From contig JARGFP010000003.1 of NCBI GenBank assembly GCA_029210585.1, positions 186,001 to 250,000 on the forward strand: 64,000 bases of DNA, given 5' to 3'. The stretch comes from Bacteroidales bacterium (GTDB lineage Bacteria > Bacteroidota > Bacteroidia > Bacteroidales > GCA-2748055). A program made the translations under genes and the position numbers. Below the pieces are notes generated by a model, which was not told the DNA's origin, searched no databases, and saw only the letters and a list, made by a program, of their open reading frames with translations. Of the stretch, positions 17,169 through 25,318 are shown in pieces. How positions within the stretch are numbered: position 1 is the stretch's first letter; each line of letters begins with the position of its first letter.

Positions 17169-18290
17169 GTGAGAAATTCAGACTCTGCTAAAAGCGAGCG
17201 CCTGATGTCGCTGGATGCCCTCAGGGGGTTCGATATGTTCTGGATCACCGGGGGACATATTCTCATTGCGGCCCTTGCAGCCATGACCGGCTGGGGTGTC
17301 TTTACCTGGATGGAGGGGCAGCTGCACCACGTGGAATGGCATGGGTTCAGGTTCTACGATATGATCTTCCCCCTGTTCCTGTTCATTGCAGGGGTGACCT
17401 GGCCTTTTTCCTACCACAAGCGTTTGTCAGGCGGTCAGCAACGGGGAAAGATTTACCAGCATGTTTTCCAGCGGATGCTGTTGCTGGTATTCTTCGGGAT
17501 GATCTATAATGGTTTGCTGAAGTTTGATTTTGAGAACATGCGGTACGCATCCGTATTGGCCAGGATCGGCATCGCATGGTTCTTCTGCGCCCTCATCGTT
17601 ATGAATTCAGGTCCCCGCTGGTGGATTGCCTGGTTTGCCGGTGTCCTGCTGGTCTACTGGGCCATGATGGCCTGGATTCCTGTGCCGGGTTTCGGTGCAG
17701 GCAACTATACCCTGGAAGGAAGCCTGGTGGCATTCGTGGATCAGAAACTTTTGCCGGGACGACTTTACCTCAAAGTGCATGATCCGGAGGGTATTCTTTC
17801 CACATTTCCGGCCATTGCCACGGCCCTGATGGGAGCCATCACCGGTAATTTCCTGAGGCGGCCGGATGCCAGGATTCCCCGGATACGAAAGTTCTATTAT
17901 ATCTTCCTTGCCGGGGCCATCTCCATGTTTGTCGGTTGGTTGTGGGGACACCTGTTTCCGATCAACAAAAACCTGTGGACCAGCTCATTCGTGCTGTTTG
18001 CCGGTGGACTGAGCCTGTTGCTGCTGGCGGTTTTCTACCTGGTCATTGACATATGGCACTACCGCGGCTGGGCCTTCTTCTTTGCGGTGATTGGGATGAA
18101 TGCCATCACGATCTATATGCTCCAGGCCGGTATCTTTAATTTCCGGGACACGACTGATTTCTTCTTTGGCGGGCTGGTGAACAAGATCGGGGGTGAATGG
18201 GGTACGCTGTTGTATGCGATCGGGTATGTTACCGTGGTCTGGACACTCCTGTATATGATGTACAAAAAGCGGATCTTTTTAAGGGTATAA
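17169..18290 (+). CDS. HGSNAT-like membrane acyltransferase
   Basis: A 373-residue protein with about ten helices. It opens with ERLMSLDALRGFDMFWI, the signature of heparan-alpha-glucosaminide N-acetyltransferase-like proteins (DUF5009/DUF1624), then FRFYDMIFPLFLFIAGVTWP. Such enzymes move acetyl groups across a membrane onto amino sugars. The start is a GTG at 17169; an ATG at 17205 would cut into the conserved N-terminus. In Bacteroidota these genes often sit near glycan-use loci, but here the neighbours are unrelated. Confidence 0.85.
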   Translation: MRNSDSAKSERLMSLDALRGFDMFWITGGHILIAALAAMTGWGVFTWMEGQLHHVEWHGFRFYDMIFPLFLFIAGVTWPFSYHKRLSGGQQRGKIYQHVFQRMLLLVFFGMIYNGLLKFDFENMRYASVLARIGIAWFFCALIVMNSGPRWWIAWFAGVLLVYWAMMAWIPVPGFGAGNYTLEGSLVAFVDQKLLPGRLYLKVHDPEGILSTFPAIATALMGAITGNFLRRPDARIPRIRKFYYIFLAGAISMFVGWLWGHLFPINKNLWTSSFVLFAGGLSLLLLAVFYLVIDIWHYRGWAFFFAVIGMNAITIYMLQAGIFNFRDTTDFFFGGLVNKIGGEWGTLLYAIGYVTVVWTLLYMMYKKRIFLRV

Positions 18291-18300
18291 ATCATTCATC

Positions 18301-18338
18301 AAAAAGCAGACCATGGTATCGCGCATGACCTGCTTTTA
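18301..18338. terminator. Bidirectional terminator
   Basis: AAAAGCAG (18302-18309) pairs with CTGCTTTT (18330-18337), with an inner CATG/CATG pair. The A-run on one side and T-run on the other suit both converging genes: the HGSNAT-like gene ends 11 bp before it and the DUF4252 gene ends 65 bp after. Confidence 0.6.
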
Positions 18339-18402
18339 TCTGGAAACCCCGAACATTTTTTTTGGTTCTCAATCAGAATATGTTATCGGTAGCAGCGATC
18401 AA

Positions 18403-18900
18403 TCAAAGCTGACCGAGCTGTTCCACCCCGGCAATCTGTGCCAGTGAACCAATCATATCGGCCTGCATTCTGCCCTTGATATGGACCATCACATTGTCTT
18501 CACCTCCTACGAGGATGAGCATGTCTTTCAGTTTTCCCCGTTTTTCCCTGCCCAGGATCAGCACATCTTCGCCGTCGGAAGTGACCTGCACCATTACCTC
18601 GTAGCCATTCCTTCCGATATGGATATTGGCTTCCCGGGCAAAATTGACACCCGGATACAGTTCATTGTTTTCGATGGTAAGTACGCGCATGGACCTGATG
18701 GAGCGGAGGAAGGCTGCTTCTTCGTGTTCCAGGTCAGCGATGGTAGCTGCGAGTTTCATGGCAATGCCGGGTAGCCAGATGGAGACTACGCCCTCTTCTC
18801 CGCGGTATTTCTGGTAGAGCATTTCAGCGGCCAGGGGTTGTGCTGAAAGTGATGTTCCTGTGAACAGAATCGCTATGGAAAGTGTGACCAGGTATCTCAT
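18403..18900 (-). CDS. DUF4252 protein
   Basis: A 165-residue exported protein. The signal peptide is about residues 1-20 (MRYLVTLSIAILFTGTSLSA). The mature part has the DUF4252 features: a serine/isoleucine-rich start (VVSIWLPGIAMKLA), an IRSMRVLTIEN segment, and a C-terminal MVHIKGRMQADMIGSLAQ ending. The family is largely restricted to Bacteroidota and of unknown function. It lies 59 bp downstream of queG on the same strand. Confidence 0.85.
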   Translation of the reverse strand: MRYLVTLSIAILFTGTSLSAQPLAAEMLYQKYRGEEGVVSIWLPGIAMKLAATIADLEHEEAAFLRSIRSMRVLTIENNELYPGVNFAREANIHIGRNGYEVMVQVTSDGEDVLILGREKRGKLKDMLILVGGEDNVMVHIKGRMQADMIGSLAQIAGVEQLGQL

Positions 18901-18959
18901 GATAATTGATGTTGCTTTCTCATAAGACGAAGACCCGATGCATATGTTACAGGTTGTGG

Positions 18960-19892
18960 TCAGGTTTTTTTGAGAAAAGTGATATTCCGCATCAGTCCCT
19001 TGTACCCGGTGCGTTTTACAGCTGAATGTCTGAACAGCGCATTGAAACCTGCCTTGTCGAGTGTCTCCCAGTCTGTTTTCTTCATTTCCAGAAGTCGTTG
19101 CGCAGGTTCAAATTCCCGCACATGGTGTTGTTCAGCCTTGCTGTTCCAGGGGCAGACATCCTGGCAGATATCGCATCCCACGGCACGGTTCGCCAGCTGT
19201 CCCTTGAATTGTTCAGGGATTTCGTCCCTGTTCTCGATGGTCAGGTAGGAGATACATTTGTTGGAGTCGATGGTGCGGTTGTCCAGGATCGCATCCGTGG
19301 GACAGGCATCGATACAGATGGAGCAGGCACCACAGAAATCGCCTTCCGGAACGGTGTTGTATTCCAGTTCCAGGTCGCAGATAATCTCCCCGATGAAGAC
19401 AAACGAACCCAGGTCGCGGTTGATCAGGTTGGAGTGTTTCCCGATCCAGCCCAGTCCGGCTTTTCTTGCCCACGCCCGGTCAAGTACGGGTGCCGAATCA
19501 ACGAATACCCTCCCTGTAACAGGACCGAAGATTGCATCCATGAAAATCAACAACGATTTCATCTTGTCCTTCATCACAAAATGGTAATCGGTGCCATAGG
19601 CATATTTGGAAATCACCGGAGCTTCCGGGTCGTGCTGACGTTCATCCGTGTAATAATTCAACAGCAGGGAGACCACCGTCCGGGCGCCCTCCACCAGCTG
19701 TGTAGGATCGGTGCGTTTTTCAAAATGGTTCTCCATGTAGTGCATGGAACCGTGATGGTTATCTTCGAGCCATTTTTTAAGTCGTTCCGCATCCTCAGCC
19801 AGGGGTTCCGCTTTTGAAAACCCGCAGGCCGAAAAGCCAAGACGCAGGGCTTCGTTCTCAATGGCAAGGGATTTTTCTGTGACAGTCGACAT
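18960..19892 (-). CDS. queG: Epoxyqueuosine reductase
   Basis: A 310-residue iron-sulfur and cobalamin enzyme that reduces epoxyqueuosine to queuosine in tRNA wobble position 34. The two [4Fe-4S] motifs are CGACSICIDACPTDAI and CDICQDVCPWNSKAE, with the extra cysteine in SNKCISYLTIENR. The N-terminal half has the expected RVFVDSAPVLDRAWARKAG. Full length and no lesions. It is one of two cobalamin-linked intact genes in the window. Confidence 0.95.
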   Translation of the reverse strand: MSTVTEKSLAIENEALRLGFSACGFSKAEPLAEDAERLKKWLEDNHHGSMHYMENHFEKRTDPTQLVEGARTVVSLLLNYYTDERQHDPEAPVISKYAYGTDYHFVMKDKMKSLLIFMDAIFGPVTGRVFVDSAPVLDRAWARKAGLGWIGKHSNLINRDLGSFVFIGEIICDLELEYNTVPEGDFCGACSICIDACPTDAILDNRTIDSNKCISYLTIENRDEIPEQFKGQLANRAVGCDICQDVCPWNSKAEQHHVREFEPAQRLLEMKKTDWETLDKAGFNALFRHSAVKRTGYKGLMRNITFLKKT

Positions 19893-19936
19893 TGTTATTA
19901 TTCAATGCCTAAAAGTACAAATTATAAAGTGGCTAG

Positions 19937-20368
19937 TCATCTTCTGTCTCCAAAACCATTCAGCATTTGTCCGACTCCATGCTTCACCAGCTGTTGGAAT
20001 GGAAAATGAAGGACGTTGTAATAGTGCAAGGCGTGCTTTGCTGCAAACAGTATCCGTTGTTTCCCCACGCGTATGTAAAAATTCCTGAAGTACATATCCA
20101 GGTATGCTTCACGCAATCCAAGTTCAAGTTTACGGTCGGTGTAGTGGTACAAAAAGGGATTTACCGTGAATGCCACTTTGTCGGCGCGTTTTTCGAAATT
20201 GAGATCCAGCGTGTTCTGGATAATTGAGAAATGATTCGGTTCGGCAGTCAGCACACCGGTATAGTTTCTCACGTAACCGCTGACAGATACGTTATTCTGT
20301 GCCTGTAACCCGGTGAACCCGGTGAACCCGGCAAGGAACAATACGAAAACTAATCTTAATCTTATCAT
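19937..20368 (-). pseudogene. Outer-membrane beta-barrel protein, truncated
   Basis: From the ATG at 20368 a signal peptide (MIRLRLVFVLFLAG, FTGFTGLQAQ) leads into the first strands of a barrel of the DUF1302/alginate-export type (VSGYVRNYTGV, LREAYLDMYFRNFYIRVGKQ). Homologues then continue for some 300 residues. Here the frame ends about 38 residues after VGKQ, and the gap to queG is only 44 bp, so most of the barrel is gone. It is the last gene of the decayed RND operon. A 9-bp tandem repeat encodes the FTGFTG in the signal peptide. Confidence 0.65.
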
Positions 20369-20433
20369 CTGTGTTCGTTTTAAAAGTTGAATGGTACGGT
20401 AGCCCTGACGGTTCAATCAATTTGAATCCATCA

Positions 20434-21213
20434 TTATCTTCCCATGGTCATGCTGCGTTCAGTGAATTTGCTTTCAGGAACACCCTGGTTGATCTGCACA
20501 TTGGAAAACTCCATTACCGTTCTATGGTTCTTCTGTATATTTTTCATTTCCGTTTTCAGGATCGTCCAGTACCCGTCAATTTTGTCATATTCATAGATCG
20601 TCAGGGTTTTAAGTAAATCGCCGTCTTCATCGTAAAAATCACGTTTGAGACCGATCATATTCTCTTTCATGATCCAGCTGATGATCCCCGAATAGATATA
20701 ATCGTTTTCTTTGGGTTTGCTTTCCACCACGTAACAGGGATGGCCGTTGACGGTCTCTTCCCGCAATAAAGTATGGTTGTCCTCGACGGGATGGCGATCG
20801 CCCAGGTCGTCATATGTGAAGTCGGATCCCATGAAATTATCATTTTTTCCTTCGCTGGAGATCCTTTTGGTCCGGTTGAGTGCCGGCAGATAGATCCACT
20901 GGTCATTTTCCTTGCCGTTGTCATAGCTCCAGTTCATGAACGACGTGCCTTTTACGTCTGCCGGGGAGAGGAAAAACATGATCTTTTTCTCGGTATCCCC
21001 TGCGTCTTTGATGTATTGTTTGAGCTTGCGAACCCGCTGCTCACCCTGTTTGTTGATCAGGGTCATAGAGAGTTCTCCCTGCATGTCATCACCTGAAGGA
21101 GCATTGTATACGCTTTCCATAGTTTGTTTGCCTGTCATTTGGGCATTGCTTTCTGTTACGCCGATGGTTGTGAAAACCAGGGCGGCGATAAAAATTGAAT
21201 TGATTTTTTTCAT
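20434..21213 (-). CDS. Outer-membrane lipoprotein-sorting (LolA-like) protein
   Basis: A 259-residue periplasmic protein. The signal peptide is about residues 1-24 (MKKINSIFIAALVFTTIGV). The LolA/LppX-like fold is suggested by KGTSFMNWSYDNGKENDQW, IYLPALNRTKRISSEGK and FMGSDFTYDDLG. Such proteins are encoded with MMPL-type RND pumps and outer-membrane barrels and are thought to carry lipids across the periplasm. The frame is intact, but both presumed partners are broken, so it may no longer serve a purpose. Confidence 0.85.
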   Translation of the reverse strand: MKKINSIFIAALVFTTIGVTESNAQMTGKQTMESVYNAPSGDDMQGELSMTLINKQGEQRVRKLKQYIKDAGDTEKKIMFFLSPADVKGTSFMNWSYDNGKENDQWIYLPALNRTKRISSEGKNDNFMGSDFTYDDLGDRHPVEDNHTLLREETVNGHPCYVVESKPKENDYIYSGIISWIMKENMIGLKRDFYDEDGDLLKTLTIYEYDKIDGYWTILKTEMKNIQKNHRTVMEFSNVQINQGVPESKFTERSMTMGR

Positions 21214-21254
21214 TTTCTCTGTTTTATATGTGTTGAAAGTTTATTTTTATGTAT

Positions 21255-23291
21255 TTACTTGGCCTTTTTTCTGAATACGCGCAGCGTATAGACCAGTATC
21301 ATCATGATCGTGAGGGTGCCGATCAGGCTGGTAAACATGTTCATGGAGACCAGTGCTCCCAGCGAGCGGTTGGGAGGGAATACCGAAAACAGCAGCACCA
21401 TGAATCCCGTGATCACCACGATGGCATTGTACAGGATGGCCTTCCCGGTTTGTCCCATGGTCGCATGTAATGCTTCCTTAGGATCATCCTTCCTGGCCAG
21501 GTTCATCCGGTAATGTTGAATGAAGTGAATGGCATAGTCGATCCCGATCCCGATATCGCTTGCTGCAAATTGCGATTCGTATCCCTTGATGATCTCCAGC
21601 GCTTCCCTGATGGTTTTTGAATCATCTCCTTTAAGCTGAAAAGTGATGTTGGTGCGGTTGTAGTCATAATTGACCACTTTTGTGAGGTTCTCAGGATCGC
21701 CCGACATCTCGTACAAGAGCAGGTACTGGGCGATCATCCGGCTGTTTTCAGGAATGGCGTAGTATGCATCCTGGTCGGCATTCATCAACTTGTTCATCCG
21801 TTTCAGGTAATCGGCCAGGGAAAATGAGTTACCGACCCCGGAAAGTTTCTCGGTTTCATTTTGCATCCTGTCCATCAGTCTCAGGTTTGAGGGTTGTTTG
21901 AAAGCTCCGGGTTCATCGGCTTCCAGAATTACATTGAGGGTGGAGGTACCACCAAACTTGCTGTTCACAAAGGCATCCGTCAGTACAATATCACTCTCTT
22001 TTTCGAATTTATCCAGGAAACTGGAGTTGATCCAGACTTTCTGGATGCCTATGACCGAGAGGACAATGACCGCTGCGAAGGAAAGGTAAACGATTTTCTT
22101 TTTGCGGAGGATGGCATTGGTAAAGCCATTGAACCTGTAATTGGGCATTTTCAATTTGTTGGCTTTTTTGTACCTGAGCTGATACCCCCCGATGAGCACG
22201 GATGCAGGTAAAAACATGAGCGCCAGCAGGAATGACGAGAATATTCCAAATGCCGTGAATAGTCCGAAGTACTTGATGGGATATACCTGGGAGGTAACCA
22301 GGGCAATAAAGCCTATCATGGTTGTGAATGCTGCCATGGAGAGGGGTTTTCAGAGGATCATAATGGTATGATGCACAGCTGCTCTTTTGGTGGTGCCGGG
22401 GTTGGCCTGGTAATACTGGTCCAGGTGGTTGTAGAAGTAGATCCCATAGGCAACGCCGATGGCAATCAGCATCACGGGGATCATGGTGGAGACGGCAAAG
22501 ATGGGTATTTGCAATACGGCCATAAGTCCAAAGGCCCAGATCGTACTGACAAAGACCGTCAGCAGGGTAGCCGTTGTAGCGCGTATGCTTCGCAACAAAA
22601 GAAACAGGACCACTGCGATGACGACCAGGACAATCGGAACCATGCGCTTCATGACCGCAGGACCAAGTTGCCCCATCGTCCCTTCCACGATCGGGCGACC
22701 GGCCACATAGATGGTTTCATCCTCACTTTCGAAACTCCGGGCGAACGCAAGGATTTCATCGTACAGGTCTTCAGAGAAATGATCGTTGTTGATGCCGGCG
22801 ACAACGAGTGCGACGGTTTCATCTTCAGAGACCATGCGGCCATATACCATGTCGTTGCTGCGCACATCCTTTTTTATTGCATTGCGCTTTTCCTCGCTTG
22901 CAGGGACTTTTTTTTAGAACGACCGGACCTCCATGCCAAATTCCTCACCCGTGATATTGTCGGCAGCATAGAGTGAAATCACATCATTGCTTTCAAATGC
23001 CGGCATATCCTGTAATTTCTTTGTGATGTCTTTTATTTTTTGAAGGGTCTGCTGGTTGTAAATCCCATTTTTATTTTCAATGGCGATCAGGACCCCATCC
23101 CTGATATTGAACCATTCCTCGGCCAGGTCGCTGTAAACGAATGCCGGATGGTCTTTCGGCATGTATTCATCCAGGTTTGTTTCCATCCTGGCGTTTTGCC
23201 TGATCGATTTCAAGGAGAAGGCTGTTCCCAGCAGAACGGCCCCGATAATGACAATGGCCCCGATTCTGATTCTTGTATCCAGTTTTTTCAT
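21255..23291 (-). pseudogene. MMPL-family RND transporter with two in-frame stops and an internal deletion
   Basis: One continuous frame of 679 codons is interrupted by TAA at 22914-22916 (after MEVRSF) and TGA at 22350-22352 (after HHTIMIL). Family similarity continues across both stops without a frame change (ETIYVAGRPIVEGTMGQLG; PLSMAAFTTMIGFIALVTSQ). In the second half, GYESQF runs straight into ASDIGIGIDYAIHF near 21558-21575. The roughly 85 residues with three helices that normally separate these elements are missing. Because the two stops differ, a changed genetic code is not the explanation. With a normal code only fragments could be made. Confidence 0.88.
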
Positions 23292-23397
23292 TCAATGTTT
23301 GTTAATAATAATAACTAACTAAGTATTGTAAAAAAAATGCGCATCCAATTTGACCGCATTGCTTCTGCATGACCTGCAGATTTATTTAACGCACAAA

Positions 23398-23417
23398 GTT
23401 AGTTAAAGTTCACTAAC
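23398..23417. promoter_or_regulatory. TetR operator candidate upstream of the RND pseudogene
   Basis: GTTAGTTAAAGTTCACTAAC is an imperfect palindrome (8 of 10 positions pair) located 107 bp upstream of the MMPL pseudogene start. It matches the site upstream of tetR at 14 of 20 positions. A further half-site-like AACTAACTAAG lies at 23313-23323. The rest of the 363-bp gap 23292-23654 holds no gene that I can recognise. Confidence 0.55.
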
Positions 23418-23654
23418 ATAAAAGTTATTTAACTTTTTTAAAGTTTTAATTCGTCAGGAAAGTGTTCAGTGTCTGCTGAAAAAGGCTGTAGTGCATTAGT
23501 TAGAAGACGGCAAAGCGACGCTGTATAGTAATGCTGCGAGCTGCAGCCAACGCAGTAGATAATGTGCAACAGACTAATGATATGAATAACAGGTGAATGC
23601 GAAAGAAGAGCGTGCCGTAAATTACGTTGGAATTATTCCGGCTACGGACCGGTG

Positions 23655-24236
23655 TTAAGGTTTCGCTATCAGCACTTTTAGCATGTTGATGATTTTCGCA
23701 CCTTCTTTTTCCAGGTTGAATTTCATGCCAGAGAACTGCCATTTTTTAATGTACAGGCGAAGTGTTCCCATGATCATTATTACCAGCGATTCAGCATCAA
23801 TGTCATCGCGGATCTCATTATTTCTCTTGCCTTCACGCACGATGGATGTCAGTATCCGGTTGTTGTGTTCGATCACTTCAGACATTTTTTCGATCAGGGT
23901 GCTTTCATTCCGAAAAATTTCTTCCGAAAAGATTACCGAGGTAAGGGAAGGAGTTTCCACGAGCGCTTTGAAGTGATTTGTAAAAAGATGGGTGATCTTT
24001 TCAACTGCGGTGCCGGGTGTATTGACTTCCTCTTCAAATAATTTACTGCTGCTGTATTTCAGCCAGTCCAGTATGGTAGTGAGGATCTGGATTTTGTTAT
24101 CAAAATGCCGGTAGATGGCAGGTTCGGTCACCCCGATCTTTTTGGATAAATTTTTAATGGTCAGGGCCTGGATCCCTTTCGTACTTATGAGTTCAAGTCC
24201 TGCTTCAATGATCTGAATTTGTCTTTCGGTATGCAT
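23655..24236 (-). CDS. TetR-family repressor
   Basis: A 193-residue regulator. The N-terminal helix-turn-helix (about 5-50: IIEAGLELISTKGIQALTIK, KKIGVTEPAIYRHFDNKIQI) is intact and the ligand-binding domain is of normal length. It is on the same strand as, and 363 bp upstream of, the RND operon remnants, and palindromes related to each other precede both transcripts. It therefore probably controls itself and the pump. The regulator appears sound while its presumed target is broken. Confidence 0.9.
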   Translation of the reverse strand: MHTERQIQIIEAGLELISTKGIQALTIKNLSKKIGVTEPAIYRHFDNKIQILTTILDWLKYSSSKLFEEEVNTPGTAVEKITHLFTNHFKALVETPSLTSVIFSEEIFRNESTLIEKMSEVIEHNNRILTSIVREGKRNNEIRDDIDAESLVIMIMGTLRLYIKKWQFSGMKFNLEKEGAKIINMLKVLIAKP

Positions 24237-24268
24237 GTTCCGGATTTATGGATCGAAATCCAGGTAAA

Positions 24269-24288
24269 GTTAGTGAACAGTTACTAAT
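24269..24288. promoter_or_regulatory. TetR operator candidate upstream of tetR
   Basis: GTTAGTGAACAGTTACTAAT starts 33 bp upstream of the tetR start codon. It shares 14 of 20 bases with the palindrome at 23398, including both TTAGT/ACTAA arms, consistent with autoregulation. Confidence 0.5.
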
Positions 24289-24407
24289 GATGCAAGACAG
24301 GCATCTGTTTTCCAGGTTCAGTCTTACGTATGGTATGAATACCGTGGGTGCTTGGGGTGACTGCTAAACAGAAAGGTGGGTTCCGGGGAACTGCTGACAC
24401 TGCCCGG

Positions 24408-24731
24408 TCACATCATCCCCAGCTCCAGCCGCGCCTCCTCGCTGAGCATGTCCTTGTCCCACGGGGGATCGAAGGTCAGGATTACATTCACCTTTTCAAT
24501 CCCCTTGACATCCTTTACATAGGTTTCCACGTCATTCAGCACGATGTCGGCCATCGGGCAGTTGGGAGCGGTGAGGGTCATGGTAACATCCACCTCCTGC
24601 TCACTTTTCACATCGATCTCGTAGATCAGCCCCAGGTCGTACACGTTCACCGGTATCTCCGGGTCGTACACGTTCTTAAGTGCTTTTACGATCGCTGCTT
24701 CCAGTTCCGGGTATGTTTTATCTGTACTCAT
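24408..24731 (-). CDS. sufT: SufT-like DUF59 (MIP18) iron-sulfur assembly protein
   Basis: A 107-residue DUF59 protein with the pattern KNVYDPEIPVNVYDLGLIY, LTAPNCPMADIVLNDVE (one conserved cysteine) and FDPPWDKDMLSEEAR. Family members help mature iron-sulfur proteins. It closes the SUF gene run, 114 bp after sufE. I chose the ATG at 24731 (MSTDKTYPELEAA). Its leader resembles the leader of sufB, suggesting shared control or separate translation of this last gene. Confidence 0.9.
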   Translation of the reverse strand: MSTDKTYPELEAAIVKALKNVYDPEIPVNVYDLGLIYEIDVKSEQEVDVTMTLTAPNCPMADIVLNDVETYVKDVKGIEKVNVILTFDPPWDKDMLSEEARLELGMM

Positions 24732-24751
24732 AATTACTCCTCTGTTATCGT
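24729..24751 (-). promoter_or_regulatory. sufT leader element shared with sufB
   Basis: Reading on the minus strand, ACGATAAC is followed by AGAGGAGTAATT and the ATG. The sufB leader has ACGATAAC, then GAGAGGGTGATT and ATG with the same 12-nt spacing. The AGAGG part is purine-rich and Shine-Dalgarno-like, unusual in a phylum that rarely uses such sites. Confidence 0.45.
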
Positions 24752-24845
24752 ATAACACATTCGGGCAGCAGTTGTTTCTTACTGGAAATACCCAGCTGCA
24801 TGGCCGGGGTATGCGGACCGCTGCCAGACCGGCTACGCGCCGGGC

Positions 24846-25274
24846 TCAGTTACTCTTCTCCCTTGCCTGGTAAGCCAGGGCGTAGGTTTTCATTTTTTTC
24901 ACCATCGCCACCAGTCCGTTGGAACGTGTTGGGGAAAGGTTTTGTTTCAGGCCGATTTCATCGATGAAATAGAGGTCATTGTTGATGATCTCTTCCGGCG
25001 GCTGTCCGTTGAGCGCTTTAACAAGCAGGGCTGCGATGCCCTTGACGATGATTGCATCGCTGTCGGCATGGTACCAGATTTTCCCGTCCTTATAATCTGC
25101 GTTTAGCCATACCTTCGACTGGCAGCCATTGATCAGGTATTCATCTGTTTTATATTCCGGGTCGATCTCCGGCAGGTCATTGCCGAGTTCGATCAGGTAA
25201 TCGTACTTGTCGAGCCAGTCATTAAATACTGAAAACTCTTCGATGATCTCGTCCTGGATCTGTTTGAGTGACAT
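24846..25274 (-). CDS. sufE: SufE sulfur acceptor
   Basis: A 142-residue protein with the SufE pattern: IIEEFSVFNDWLDKYDYLIE, the sulfur-accepting cysteine in YLINGCQSKVW, and a C-terminal LSPTRSNGLVAMVKKM. It takes persulfide from SufS and delivers it to the SufBCD scaffold. It follows sufS by 44 bp in the operon. Confidence 0.95.
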   Translation of the reverse strand: MSLKQIQDEIIEEFSVFNDWLDKYDYLIELGNDLPEIDPEYKTDEYLINGCQSKVWLNADYKDGKIWYHADSDAIIVKGIAALLVKALNGQPPEEIINNDLYFIDEIGLKQNLSPTRSNGLVAMVKKMKTYALAYQAREKSN

Positions 25275-25318
25275 AAAGCAAGTTTTTATTTTCAGGAAAT
25301 CCCTGTTGAAATCGGGAT

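Noticed and set aside
21255-23291. Stop-codon reassignment (TGA or TAA read as sense)
   Set aside because: The two stops are different codons, TGA and TAA are used as normal stops in many intact genes here, and the same gene has an internal deletion.
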